A DNA stretch of 64,000 nt from contig NC_092873.1 in the NCBI RefSeq assembly GCF_028372415.1, positions 357,435,134-357,499,133 on the forward strand, given 5' to 3'. This DNA is from Notamacropus eugenii. Taxonomy: Eukaryota; Chordata; Mammalia; Diprotodontia; Macropodidae. Of this stretch, positions 37,785-49,975 are shown piece by piece; position 1 is the stretch's first letter, and every line of letters starts with the position of its first letter. The translations under genes were made by a program, and so were the position numbers. Under the pieces are notes generated by a model. That model worked only from the letters and a program-made list of their open reading frames with translations, made no database searches and was not told where the DNA came from.

Positions 37785-38637
37785 AGATCTGTCTCCATCT
37801 CTTGCAGTGGATATCCTTCTCTGGCTCTCTGCCTTTCTATCTGTCTTTCTTTCTTCTCTGTCTCTGCCACTCTGCATCTACCTTTTTCTGGGCACTTAAT
37901 CTCTTTGACTCCCTCTGTCTCAGTCTCTCTACGGCTGTGGCTGTTGCTGTGTCTGCCCTGTCCGTCTGCCTCTGTCTCTTTCCACGTCTGTCTCTGTAAA
38001 CGCCTTTCTCTCTGTACGCACATAACAAAACGCTAAGCTTATATGTGGATGTAGGAAAGAATATAAAAGCCCACATTTATGCGTCCATGAACGTTAATAT
38101 GCATCCGTGTGTTGCCGTGTGTGTCTATAACACATAGGTAGATGCAGACGTGGTATATAGCTAGCTATTTCCTTGTTATCTCCACCACTACAACAGAAGC
38201 TCTTCTAGCACTGAAACCGTTGCCTTTCTTTGCATCCTCAGTGCTTATCAGAGAGCATGGCACCTCGTAAGCCTTCAGATACGGGATCATAGATGTAGAC
38301 CTGGAAAACATCACAGAGGTTCCCTGGTTCTGCCCCATCGTTTTACGAATGACTGAAAGGCAGAGGCAAATAAGTTGCCTATCTTGCCTAACATCACAAA
38401 GAAAAGAAGAGACAGGGCCAGGACGTACATGTCATTCAGCTGTGACTTGCCTACCAGTAGCCCCGAAGGTGTATAGAGAGCCACACTAATCAATTCCTCT
38501 TAGGGGGAAAAGAATTCAATTCCTTGCTTGATTTATGCGTGATAGAAGCCTATCTTCTGCATTATCACCACCGGCAGCGTCATCACCTCTACCTCGCAAA
38601 ATTGCAGGGACAAGGAAGTTTACGCAAACGAGCAGGG

Positions 38638-38643
38638 TTTATT
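38638..38643 (-). promoter_or_regulatory. Polyadenylation signal of KRTAP copy 7
   Basis: AATAAA on the coding strand, 540 bp past the stop. Confidence 0.75.
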
Positions 38644-39182
38644 AAGAGATAAGGAAGTTACATGGGTCCTGTGACAACATCGAGAAACATTCATGGAAGG
38701 AAAAAAAGTATAAGATGGAACACAAAGACAATGACCCTCGGAAGCATCCACTTCACAAAGGAATAGCTAAATGAAACCTGAGTGCTTACAAAGAAGGGAA
38801 TCTCAGGAACTAACCAAGGGGGTGCATTGGGTCAGATTAGGACCAGAAAAGGAGAACTTCCTCTCTGTTTTTCATGCATGAGGACCAGATGGAAGGACAG
38901 TCACGGGAAGCTAGAGCCTTGTCGATCGGGAACAAGAAAATGGAGGTCATTCTCCTCTGCAGCCAAGGGACATGGAGCTGGTAGTTTACCCACAAAGGTG
39001 TCAGCACAGGTGAGAGAACGCGGAACGGATGGTACTACACTTCAGAGAGTCTAAGATTTTCCCGGAGCAAGATGCGAGAGGGAACACTGGTCAGCAAGGG
39101 AGGGGTTGAGAGCAAAAGCCTGGAGTAGGAAGATGGGCGGCCCGCTGAGCACAATCACTGCACATTCTGGAGAGCAAGTTGA

Positions 39183-39533
39183 TCAACAACAGGATGGGTG
39201 GCAGCAGCTGGTCCCACAACAGGTGGGCCTGCAGCAGGTAGTTTCACAGCAGCATGTTCTGCAGCAAGCTGGATGACAGCACGAAGGCTGGCAGCAACTA
39301 GAGTCACAGCAGCATGGCTGGCAGCAAGGTTGGCAGCAGCTGGGCACACAGCAGGTGGGCTCGCAACAAGTTGTGCGGCAGCAAACTGTCCTGCGGCATG
39401 TAGGTTGGCAACATGAAGGCGGGCAGCAGGTGGACGTGCAGCAAGACGGCTTACAGCAGGTTGTTCTGCAGCAGACTGTCCTGCAGCATGTTGGCTGGCA
39501 GCAGGTGGGAGCACAGCAGCAGGAGCTGACCAT
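39183..39533 (-). CDS. KRTAP: Ultra-high-sulfur KRTAP, copy 7 (Cys47Arg, extra silent change)
   Basis: 116 residues, 48 cysteines. Arg47 is as in copies 4 and 6, and codon 48 carries an additional silent AGA to AGG change. The 3' UTR has a GTTTTTC variant (38868-38874) shared only with copy 9. Its TATA box is at 39614-39621. Confidence 0.93.
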   Translation of the reverse strand: MVSSCCCAPTCCQPTCCRTVCCRTTCCKPSCCTSTCCPPSCCQPTCRRTVCCRTTCCEPTCCVPSCCQPCCQPCCCDSSCCQPSCCHPACCRTCCCETTCCRPTCCGTSCCHPSCC

Positions 39534-39613
39534 GGTCTGGGGTGGGGGAGGTTTCTGTGCAGTAGCAGAGGAACGGGTTTCCAAGAGTCTGAGGACGTCT
39601 CCTCTTCTAGGTC

Positions 39614-39621
39614 TTTATATA
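39614..39621 (-). promoter_or_regulatory. TATA box of KRTAP copy 7
   Basis: TATATAAA on the coding strand, 81 bp upstream of the ATG. Confidence 0.85.
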
Positions 39622-42600
39622 CCTGTTCCACCTCACAAGGTGAAATTGAGCCCATGCAGCAGCATCCTTCCTTGTTACTGTTTATTCCTTCGGTTCTAGA
39701 GCGTTGGACAATTATGTCGCTTCATGCTTGTTGACTAAGTGTCACTGGGAATCTTATTAGAATAAATGCCTTAGCTGACTCCTCCCCTGCATTCATCCTG
39801 TCGTTTTCTGCAGAGACAATAGAAAATTTTTCCTCAAGGAAATTCTTAAGCATCAAGGAAGTGTCAACCAGCGCTATGCAGAGTAGTCCCTTCACGTGAT
39901 CATCAGATCCTGCCAGATCGTGGGTCAGATGAAAATTATTTCACCGTCTCTTCTTCTTCCACCCTTGCTCGGTGGCAACTTTAAATGTAACAGGAAGCAT
40001 ACAAGTGAGAGCTTGTGACTCTGTGTCCGTATCACTGATTTTAGAGGTAGAAGTCCACGATAAAAATTCTACCGCGACTACCTAGCTGCTACACGACTTT
40101 GTCCTACCTATCAGACTTCCGTGAACCTTAACTGCCTTCTCCGTAACATGAGGATAATAATACCTGTCCTGGGTTGCTTTGCAGGTTCTTGGAACATCTC
40201 ATGAAGCTGCTGTGAAAAATGTCGTCGGCCTCATTTTTCTGTTTTGCGAACTGCAACTCCTCATATTGGCTCTGTGATCCTGCTCACCTCACCAGACTTC
40301 TCCATGTCGAAATACCTCTCTGACTTTTGGAAAAGTCACCACCCCGGAATTCTTAAAGTTCCTCATATTTCAGGTCACTCTCTAAATGAATTCAGAGATA
40401 CGGTCCTTTCACTTGACCCTACGCTAGAATGGAAGTTTTCTGCGTTTTTCAGTTATTTCCCACCTCAGATGGTACCCAGCTTTGTGACAAACGAAACAGT
40501 GAAGCCAAAGTCCTATGCAGAAACTTGTCTCAGAAGGCATACATTCTGCTATCCTGATATTTCCCCATGTATCCCTGGTTAAGGAGGAAATACGTTTCTT
40601 TATCCGTTCTTCAGAACATCCAATGATGCTCTGCCATGTAATATGCAAAGGCATTTCCATCCTTAGTCCACCCTTTAGTCTGTGCCTTTGTTTTGCTTCA
40701 ATAATTCTGAATCCCCTTCTTTTCACCCACATGCCACTTCTTCCTGGTATCCTCATCAAGCTCAAGCACCTTGGATTAACGCTTCCTCTTATTTGACTTC
40801 TCTCCGGGTCTCTGTTCTCTGTCTCTCCTTCACTTTCACTGTGTCTCTGCACAAATATGAAGAAGACACGAAGGACGATGAGTTCTCACGAGAAGAAGTG
40901 TGTCTTCCTGAAATAGCCCACGTTTTGGGAGAATGCTAATGTTCTGAAATCACATTCAACTTTCCATCTCATTTTCAGCCTCACAACAACGCTGGCAGGA
41001 AGGTGCGATTCCATCCTCATTTCACTGAAGAGACTCCCATACGATAAGAAACTTCCCCCGGACTCCAAAATGCACAAGTGTTTGAGGTGACATTTGAACC
41101 TCCACCTCCCTTGCTCAAGGAGCACCTACCTCCCTGGACCCTGTGCCTCACAAACCACTCACGGGACTCAAAGAACAAAGACCTGGAAGACGTCCGAGGG
41201 AAGTTTGAAAGGAAGTCAAGTCAATGAGAAGGAAGTAGGCAATTTCTGGAATACTGAAAATCTTCCACGTTCCAGAGGGTACAGGTGAAGGAAAGTGGAG
41301 AGCGTTGGGGGAAGGGGGGGGGGGGCGCAACACTTTGGAGCAGGTGAGAGAACAGGTCAGTAAGAACCAAGAACAATTGCACAACGTAGGATGCAAGTAA
41401 CACTCTGCAGGTGTGTTAGTACAGGGGGATCTAATGGGGAAAAGAGCAAAATCGCAGGCCCGTGCTACCTATGTGGTTTAATAATGGCTTAGAGACTTCT
41501 GGGGAAATAATCTTTGACAACTCACGATGCCAGGAGACATTTCCTTCTCGCTCACAATGACCACTTGAGGCACCATCCTGGTTTCATCTCACACATGAGG
41601 CCGCATAGCTGGACAAAAGTCACAAAAACTGGCTCTACTTCTATCCTGGATTCTCAAGTCTACTTCTACAGATGAATCTGGAAAAATCCAAGTCTCCTGA
41701 GAACTTTTCTCTCTTATCTTGAGGGATTTTGAGATAAACAGAGCTGGAATGTTTCACAGATATATCAATCCAGTGCAGGCAGAACCAAGGCACTCTTGCA
41801 TATAGCCTTCACAGATGGCCTTCTTTGAGGAGGGCCTAAGAGAGCCTCATAATTTCATTAGTGTGGGAAGCCCTTTGACGGAACTACTTCTCCCTCTGCC
41901 AAGGCAGATTGGAAACTGCTCTGCAACCAAGGCAGTGTGGTCTTAAATGTCTTCACCAGAGTCAAATGTCTGAAGAGTGAAGTTAGACAAGTCTTCCACA
42001 CTTCAAAGCCAATCCTCTTAACTATGACCAGACACTGGCTCTTTAGGAGTCGTCCAGAAAGGGCTAAATGCAAGGGTGACTAGAATGCTTTGCATTTCAC
42101 ATACTGCACTCATGAACTCAGGCGTCTTTGCACTGGTCCCAGCTCTATGGCATCTGTCCTTCTTCTCTGGAAAGGGCTTTAGCCCAACCTGCACTGCAGC
42201 CGCAAAGTATGCCAATTCGCAAGGTGCCTACTCCCTTGGTTTTCAGCCCTTCAACGTAGGGGAAAAGTCACAAATCGGACGATAGACTACATCAGAGAGA
42301 AAGCCAGATTGGGACGCGGCAAAGAAGGTGCTGTCTCAGGAAGATGGCCTACTTTGGGGACCATTGCTTCTTCTCTGTCACCTGACCCTCACTGCTGCAG
42401 TAGAAGTACAGGCCAAGGTGCTCAAAAGTGGACTCCATCTTCAAGGCACACAGTCGAGGCATCACAGAATGTGAATGAATGTGGAGAGGACCTTAGGGTC
42501 CTCTGAGTCATGTAAGTCATTGACGATGAACTTGCTCCTAATAGGACACTTTCATGACACAATTTTCCTGGCACATGGCTGCCAAGTCTCTCGATCTAAT

Positions 42601-42758
42601 ACTATCTTCAATGGGATTCTCCTACTCAGGATATCACAACTGCTCTGAAGGGAATATAGGATCTCCCTCCCTCTTGCACTATGACCTTGTGGCGTCAATC
42701 GGTCTCACTCTCTGTGCCTCTGTGAATCTGGTGGTATTTCTCCTCCCCTCTCTTAACA

Positions 42759-42771
42759 TCTCTCTCTCTCT

Positions 42772-42836
<65 letters not shown>

Positions 42837-42880
42837 CTTCTCTCGCTCTCTCCCTATCTATCTATCTTTCTATCTCTCTT

Positions 42881-42928
<48 letters not shown>

Positions 42929-42952
42929 ATCTTTCCCTCTCTCTCTCTCTCT
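42759..42952. repeat. (CT)n/(TATC)n tract, unit 7, variant haplotype
   Basis: About 194 bp; the same unusual structure as unit 6, with small differences in the TTTC interruptions. Confidence 0.95.
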
Positions 42953-43805
42953 AGATCTGTCTCCATCTCTTGCAGTGGATATCCTTCTCTGGCTCTCTGC
43001 CTTTCTATCTGTCTTTCTTTCTTCTCTGTCTCTGCCACTCTGCATCTACCTTTTTCTGGGCACTTAATCTCTTTGACTCCCTCTGTCTCAGTCTCTCTAC
43101 GGCTGTGGCTGTTGCTGTGTCTGCCCTGTCCGTCTGCCTCTGTCTCTTTCCACGTCTGTCTCTGTAAACGCCTTTCTCTCTGTACGCACATAACAAAACG
43201 CTAAGCTTATATGTGGATGTAGGAAAGAATATAAAAGCCCACATTTATGCGTCCATGAACGTTAATATGCATCCGTGTGTTGCCGTGTGTGTCTATAACA
43301 CATAGGTAGATGCAGACGTGGTATATAGCTAGCTATTTCCTTGTTATCTCCACCACTACAACAGAAGCTCTTCTAGCACTGAAACCGTTGCCTTTCTTTG
43401 CATCCTCAGTGCTTATCAGAGAGCATGGCACCTCGTAAGCCTTCAGATACGGGATCATAGATGTAGACCTGGAAAACATCACAGAGGTTCCCTGGTTCTG
43501 CCCCATCGTTTTACGAATGACTGAAAGGCAGAGGCAAATAAGTTGCCTATCTTGCCTAACATCACAAAGAAAAGAAGAGACAGGGCCAGGACGTACATGT
43601 CATTCAGCTGTGACTTGCCTACCAGTAGCCCCGAAGGTGTATAGAGAGCCACACTAATCAATTCCTCTTAGGGGGAAAAGAATTCAATTCCTTGCTTGAT
43701 TTATGCGTGATAGAAGCCTATCTTCTGCATTATCACCACCGGCAGCGTCATCACCTCTACCTCGCAAAATTGCAGGGACAAGGAAGTTTACGCAAACGAG
43801 CAGGG

Positions 43806-43811
43806 TTTATT
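43806..43811 (-). promoter_or_regulatory. Polyadenylation signal of KRTAP copy 8
   Basis: AATAAA on the coding strand, 540 bp past the stop. Confidence 0.75.
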
Positions 43812-44350
43812 AAGAGATAAGGAAGTTACATGGGTCCTGTGACAACATCGAGAAACATTCATGGAAGGAAAAAAAGTATAAGATGGAACACAAAGACAAT
43901 GACCCTCGGAAGCATCCACTTCACAAAGGAATAGCTAAATGAAACCTGAGTGCTTACAAAGAAGGGAATCTCAGGAACTAACCAAGGGGGTGCATTGGGT
44001 CAGATTAGGACCAGAAAAGGAGAACTTCCTCTCTGTTGTTCATGCATGAGGACCAGATGGAAGGACAGTCACGGGAAGCTAGAGCCTTGTCGATCGGGAA
44101 CAAGAAAATGGAGGTCATTCTCCTCTGCAGCCAAGGGACATGGAGCTGGTAGTTTACCCACAAAGGTGTCAGCACAGGTGAGAGAACGCGGAACGGATGG
44201 TACTACACTTCAGAGAGTCTAAGATTTTCCCGGAGCAAGATGCGAGAGGGAACACTGGTCAGCAAGGGAGGGGTTGAGAGCAAAAGCCTGGAGTAGGAAG
44301 ATGGACGGCCCGCTGAGCACAATCACTGCACATTCTGGAGAGCAAGTTGA

Positions 44351-44701
44351 TCAACAACAGGATGGGTGGCAGCAGCTGGTCCCACAACAGGTGGGCCTGC
44401 AGCAGGTAGTTTCACAGCAGCATGTTCTGCAGCAAGCTGGATGACAGCACGAAGGCTGGCAGCAACTAGAGTCACAGCAGCATGGCTGGCAGCAAGGTTG
44501 GCAGCAGCTGGGCACACAGCAGGTGGGCTCGCAACAAGTTGTGCGGCAGCAAACTGTTCTGCAGCATGTAGGTTGGCAACATGAAGGCGGGCAGCAGGTG
44601 GACGTGCAGCAAGACGGCTTACAGCAGGTTGTTCTGCAGCAGACTGTCCTGCAGCATGTTGGCTGGCAGCAGGTGGGAGCACAGCAGCAGGAGCTGACCA
44701 T
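44351..44701 (-). CDS. KRTAP: Ultra-high-sulfur KRTAP, copy 8
   Basis: The 116-residue, 49-cysteine protein is identical to copy 2 (Cys47). A private G to A lies in the 3' UTR (AGATGGACGGCC near 44302). Its TATA box is at 44782-44789. Confidence 0.93.
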   Translation of the reverse strand: MVSSCCCAPTCCQPTCCRTVCCRTTCCKPSCCTSTCCPPSCCQPTCCRTVCCRTTCCEPTCCVPSCCQPCCQPCCCDSSCCQPSCCHPACCRTCCCETTCCRPTCCGTSCCHPSCC

Positions 44702-44781
44702 GGTCTGGGGTGGGGGAGGTTTCTGTGCAGTAGCAGAGGAACGGGTTTCCAAGAGTCTGAGGACGTCTCCTCTTCTAGGTC

Positions 44782-44789
44782 TTTATATA
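44782..44789 (-). promoter_or_regulatory. TATA box of KRTAP copy 8
   Basis: TATATAAA on the coding strand, 81 bp upstream of the ATG. Confidence 0.85.
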
Positions 44790-47700
44790 CCTGTTCCACC
44801 TCACAAGGTGAAATTGAGCCCATGCAGCAGCATCCTTCCTTGTTACTGTTTATTCCTTCGGTTCTAGAGCGTTGGACAATTATGTCGCTTCATGCTTGTT
44901 GACTAAGTGTCACTGGGAATCTTATTAGAATAAATGCCTTAGCTGACTCCTCCCCTGCATTCATCCTGTCGTTTTCTGCAGAGACAATAGAAAATTTTTC
45001 CTCAAGGAAATTCTTAAGCATCAAGGAAGTGTCAACCAGCGCTATGCAGAGTAGTCCCTTCACGTGATCATCAGATCCTGCCAGATCGTGGGTCAGATGA
45101 AAATTATTTCACCGTCTCTTCTTCTTCCACCCTTGCTCGGTGGCAACTTTAAATGTAACAGGAAGCATACAAGTGAGAGCTTGTGACTCTGTGTCCGTAT
45201 CACTGATTTTAGAGGTAGAAGTCCACGATAAAAATTCTACCGCGACTACCTAGCTGCTACACGACTTTGTCCTACCTATCAGACTTCCGTGAACCTTAAC
45301 TGCCTTCTCCGTAACATGAGGATAATAATACCTGTCCTGGGTTGCTTTGCAGGTTCTTGGAACATCTCATGAAGCTGCTGTGAAAAATGTCGTCGGCCTC
45401 ATTTTTCTGTTTTGCGAACTGCAACTCCTCATATTGGCTCTGTGATCCTGCTCACCTCACCAGACTTCTCCATGTCGAAATACCTCTCTGACTTTTGGAA
45501 AAGTCACCACCCCGGAATTCTTAAAGTTCCTCATATTTCAGGTCACTCTCTAAATGAATTCAGAGATACGGTCCTTTCACTTGACCCTACGCTAGAATGG
45601 AAGTTTTCTGCGTTTTTCAGTTATTTCCCACCTCAGATGGTACCCAGCTTTGTGACAAACGAAACAGTGAAGCCAAAGTCCTATGCAGAAACTTGTCTCA
45701 GAAGGCATACATTCTGCTATCCTGATATTTCCCCATGTATCCCTGGTTAAGGAGGAAATACGTTTCTTTATCCGTTCTTCAGAACATCCAATGATGCTCT
45801 GCCATGTAATATGCAAAGGCATTTCCATCCTTAGTCCACCCTTTAGTCTGTGCCTTTGTTTTGCTTCAATAATTCTGAATCCCCTTCTTTTCACCCACAT
45901 GCCACTTCTTCCTGGTATCCTCATCAAGCTCAAGCACCTTGGATTAACGCTTCCTCTTATTTGACTTCTCTCCGGGTCTCTGTTCTCTGTCTCTCCTTCA
46001 CTTTCACTGTGTCTCTGCACAAATATGAAGAAGACACGAAGGACGATGAGTTCTCACGAGAAGAAGTGTGTCTTCCTGAAATAGCCCACGTTTTGGGAGA
46101 ATGCTAATGTTCTGAAATCACATTCAACTTTCCATCTCATTTTCAGCCTCACAACAACGCTGGCAGGAAGGTGCGATTCCATCCTCATTTCACTGAAGAG
46201 ACTCCCATACGATAAGAAACTTCCCCCGGACTCCAAAATGCACAAGTGTTTGAGGTGACATTTGAACCTCCACCTCCCTTGCTCAAGGAGCACCTACCTC
46301 CCTGGACCCTGTGCCTCACAAACCACTCACGGGACTCAAAGAACAAAGACCTGGAAGACGTCCGAGGGAAGTTTGAAAGGAAGTCAAGTCAATGAGAAGG
46401 AAGTAGGCAATTTCTGGAATACTGAAAATCTTCCACGTTCCAGAGGGTACAGGTGAAGGAAAGTGGAGAGCGTTGGGGGAAGGGGGGGGGGGCGCAACAC
46501 TTTGGAGCAGGTGAGAGAACAGGTCAGTAAGAACCAAGAACAATTGCACAACGTAGGATGCAAGTAACACTCTGCAGGTGTGTTAGTACAGGGGGATCTA
46601 ATGGGGAAAAGAGCAAAATCGCAGGCCCGTGCTACCTATGTGGTTTAATAATGGCTTAGAGACTTCTGGGGAAATAATCTTTGACAACTCACGATGCCAG
46701 GAGACATTTCCTTCTCGCTCACAATGACCACTTGAGGCACCATCCTGGTTTCATCTCACACATGAGGCCGCATAGCTGGACAAAAGTCACAAAAACTGGC
46801 TCTACTTCTATCCTGGATTCTCAAGTCTACTTCTACAGATGAATCTGGAAAAATCCAAGTCTCCTGAGAACTTTTCTCTCTTATCTTGAGGGATTTTGAG
46901 ATAAACAGAGCTGGAATGTTTCACAGATATATCAATCCAGTGCAGGCAGAACCAAGGCACTCTTGCATATAGCCTTCACAGATGGCCTTCTTTGAGGAGG
47001 GCCTAAGAGAGCCTCATAATTTCATTAGTGTGGGAAGCCCTTTGACGGAACTACTTCTCCCTCTGCCAAGGCAGATTGGAAACTGCTCTGCAACCAAGGC
47101 AGTGTGGTCTTAAATGTCTTCACCAGAGTCAAATGTCTGAAGAGTGAAGTTAGACAAGTCTTCCACACTTCAAAGCCAATCCTCTTAACTATGACCAGAC
47201 ACTGGCTCTTTAGGAGTCGTCCAGAAAGGGCTAAATGCAAGGGTGACTAGAATGCTTTGCATTTCACATACTGCACTCATGAACTCAGGCGTCTTTGCAC
47301 TGGTCCCAGCTCTATGGCATCTGTCCTTCTTCTCTGGAAAGGGCTTTAGCCCAACCTGCATTGCAGCCGCAAAGTATGCCAATTCGCAAGGTGCCTACTC
47401 CCTTGGTTTTCAGCCCTTCAACGTAGGGGAAAAGTCACAAATCGGACGATAGACTACATCAGAGAGAAAGCCAGATTGGGACGCGGCAAAGAAGGTGCTG
47501 TCTCAGGAAGATGGCCTACTTTGGGGACCATTGCTTCTTCTCTGTCACCTGACCCTCACTGCTGCAGTAGAAGTACAGGCCAAGGTGCTCAAAAGTGGAC
47601 TCCATCTTCAAGGCACACAGTCGAGGCATCACAGAATGTGAATGAATGTGGAGAGGACCTTAGGGTCCTCTGAGTCATGTAAGTCATTGACGATGAACTT

Positions 47701-47925
47701 GCTCCTAATAGGACACTTTCATGACACAATTTTCCTGGCACATGGCTGCCAAGTCTCTCGATCTAATACTATCTTCAATGGGATTCTCCTACTCAGGATA
47801 TCACAACTGCTCCGAAGGGAATATAGGATCTCCCTCTCTCTTGCACTATGACCTTGTGGCGTCAATCGGTCTCACTCTCTGTGCCTCTGTGAATCTGGTG
47901 GTATTTCTCCTCCCCTCTCTTAACA

Positions 47926-47948
47926 TCTCTCTCTCTCTCCCTCCCTCC

Positions 47949-47979
<31 letters not shown>

Positions 47980-48076
47980 TCTCTCTCGCTCTCTCTCTCG
48001 CTCGCTCGCTCTCGCTCTCTCGCTCTCTCGCTCTCTCTCTCTCTCCCCCTCTCTCTCTATCTCCCTATCTATCTCC

Positions 48077-48121
<45 letters not shown>

Positions 48122-48138
48122 CCTCTCTCTCTCTCTCT
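47926..48138. repeat. (CT)n/(CGCT)n/(TATC)n tract, unit 8
   Basis: About 213 bp; common haplotype with one CGCT repeat fewer. Confidence 0.95.
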
Positions 48139-48991
48139 AGATCTGTCTCCATCTCTTGCAGTGGATATCCTTCTCTGGCTCTCTGCCTTTCTATCTGTCT
48201 TTCTTTCTTCTCTGTCTCTGCCACTCTGCATCTACCTTTTTCTGGGCACTTAATCTCTTTGACTCCCTCTGTCTCAGTCTCTCTACGGCTGTGGCTGTTG
48301 CTGTGTCTGCCCTGTCCGTCTGCCTCTGTCTCTTTCCACGTCTGTCTCTCTAAACGCCTTTCTCTCTGTACGCACATAACAAAACGCTAAGCTTATATGT
48401 GGATGTAGGAAAGAATATAAAAGCCCACATTTATGCGTCCATGAACGTTAATATGCATCCGTGTGTTGCCGTGTGTGTCTATAACACATAGGTAGATGCA
48501 GACGTGGTATATAGCTAGCTATTTCCTTGTTATCTCCACCACTACAACAGAAGCTCTTCTAGCACTGAAACCGTTGCCTTTCTTTGCATCCTCAGTGCTT
48601 ATCAGAGAGCATGGCACCTCGTAAGCCTTCAGATACGGGATCATAGATGTAGACCTGGAAAACATCACAGAGGTTCCCTGGTTCTGCCCCATCGTTTTAC
48701 GAATGACTGAAAGGCAGAGGCAAATAAGTTGCCTATCTTGCCTAACATCACAAAGAAAAGAAGAGACAGGGCCAGGACGTACATGTCATTCAGCTGTGAC
48801 TTGCCTACCAGTAGCCCCGAAGGTGTATAGAGAGCCACACTAATCAATTCCTCTTAGGGGGAAAAGAATTCAATTCCTTGCTTGATTTATGCGTGATAGA
48901 AGCCTATCTTCTGCATTATCACCACCGGCAGCGTCATCACCTCTACCTCGCAAAATTGCAGGGACAAGGAAGTTTACGCAAACGAGCAGGG

Positions 48992-48997
48992 TTTATT
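48992..48997 (-). promoter_or_regulatory. Polyadenylation signal of KRTAP copy 9
   Basis: AATAAA on the coding strand, 540 bp past the stop. The adjacent GATAAAGAAG variant is shared only with copy 10. Confidence 0.75.
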
Positions 48998-49536
48998 AAG
49001 AGATAAAGAAGTTACATGGGTCCTGTGACAACATCGAGAAACATTCATGGAAGGAAAAAAAGTATAAGATGGAACACAAAGACAATGACCCTCGGAAGCA
49101 TCCACTTCACAAAGGAATAGCTAAATGAAACCTGAGTGCTTACAAAGAAGGGAATCTCAGGAACTAACCAAGGGGGTGCATTGGGTCAGATTAGGACCAG
49201 AAAAGGAGAACTTCCTCTCTGTTTTTCATGCATGAGGACCAGATGGAAGGACAGTCACGGGAAGCTAGAGCCTTGTCGATCGGGAACAAGAAAATGGAGG
49301 TCATTCTCCTCTGCAGCCAAGGGACATGGAGCTGGTAGTTTACCCACAAAGGTGTCAGCACAGGTGAGAGAACGCGGAACGGATGGTACTACACTTCAGA
49401 GAGTCTAAGATTTTCCCGGAGCAAGATGCGAGAGGGAACACTGGTCAGCAAGGGAGGGGTTGAGAGCAAAAGCCTGGAGTAGGAAGATGGGCGGCCCGCT
49501 GAGCACAATCACTGCACATTCTGGAGAGCAAGTTGA

Positions 49537-49887
49537 TCAACAACAGGATGGGTGGCAGCAGCTGGTCCCACAACAGGTGGGCCTGCAGCAGGTAGTTTCA
49601 CAGCAGCATGTTCTGCAGCAAGCTGGATGACAGCACGAAGGCTGGCAGCAACTAGAGTCACAGCAGCATGGCTGGCAGCAAGGTTGGCAGCAGCTGGGCA
49701 CACAGCAGGTGGGCTCGCAACAAGTTGTGCGGCAGCAAACTGTTCTGCAGCATGTAGGTTGGCAACATGAAGGCGGGCAGCAGGTGGACGTGCAGCAAGA
49801 CGGCTTACAGCAGGTTGTTCTGCAGCAGACTGTCCTGCAGCATGTTGGCTGGCAGCAGGTGGGAGCACAGCAGCAGGAGCTGACCAT
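49537..49887 (-). CDS. KRTAP: Ultra-high-sulfur KRTAP, copy 9
   Basis: The 116-residue, 49-cysteine protein is identical to copy 2. The 3' UTR combines the GTTTTTC variant of copy 7 with the GATAAAGAAG variant of copy 10, a recombinant-looking combination. Its TATA box is at 49968-49975. Confidence 0.93.
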   Translation of the reverse strand: MVSSCCCAPTCCQPTCCRTVCCRTTCCKPSCCTSTCCPPSCCQPTCCRTVCCRTTCCEPTCCVPSCCQPCCQPCCCDSSCCQPSCCHPACCRTCCCETTCCRPTCCGTSCCHPSCC

Positions 49888-49967
49888 GGTCTGGGGTGGG
49901 GGAGGTTTCTGTGCAGTAGCAGAGGAACGGGTTTCCAAGAGTCTGAGGACGTCTCCTCTTCTAGGTC

Positions 49968-49975
49968 TTTATATA
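49968..49975 (-). promoter_or_regulatory. TATA box of KRTAP copy 9
   Basis: TATATAAA on the coding strand, 81 bp upstream of the ATG. Confidence 0.85.

Larger units (their letters stand above)
34017..39182 (-). repeat. Array unit 6
   Basis: 5166 bp, the shortest complete unit, because its microsatellite is a different and shorter haplotype. B=G, C=C, D=G, F=C; 12 G. CTGCTCTGAAGG (near 37474) is shared only with unit 7. A private GGCACATGTCTGCC variant lies near 37408. Confidence 0.9.
39183..44350 (-). repeat. Array unit 7
   Basis: 5168 bp. B=G, C=C, D=G, F=C; 12 G. CCTGCACTGCAGCC (near 42189) is shared only with unit 10; other units have TGCATTGCA. Confidence 0.9.
44351..49536 (-). repeat. 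Array unit 8
   Basis: 5186 bp. B=G, C=C, D=G, F=T; 11 G. It carries the TCTCTCTAAACG variant (near 48350) shared only with unit 2. Confidence 0.9.
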
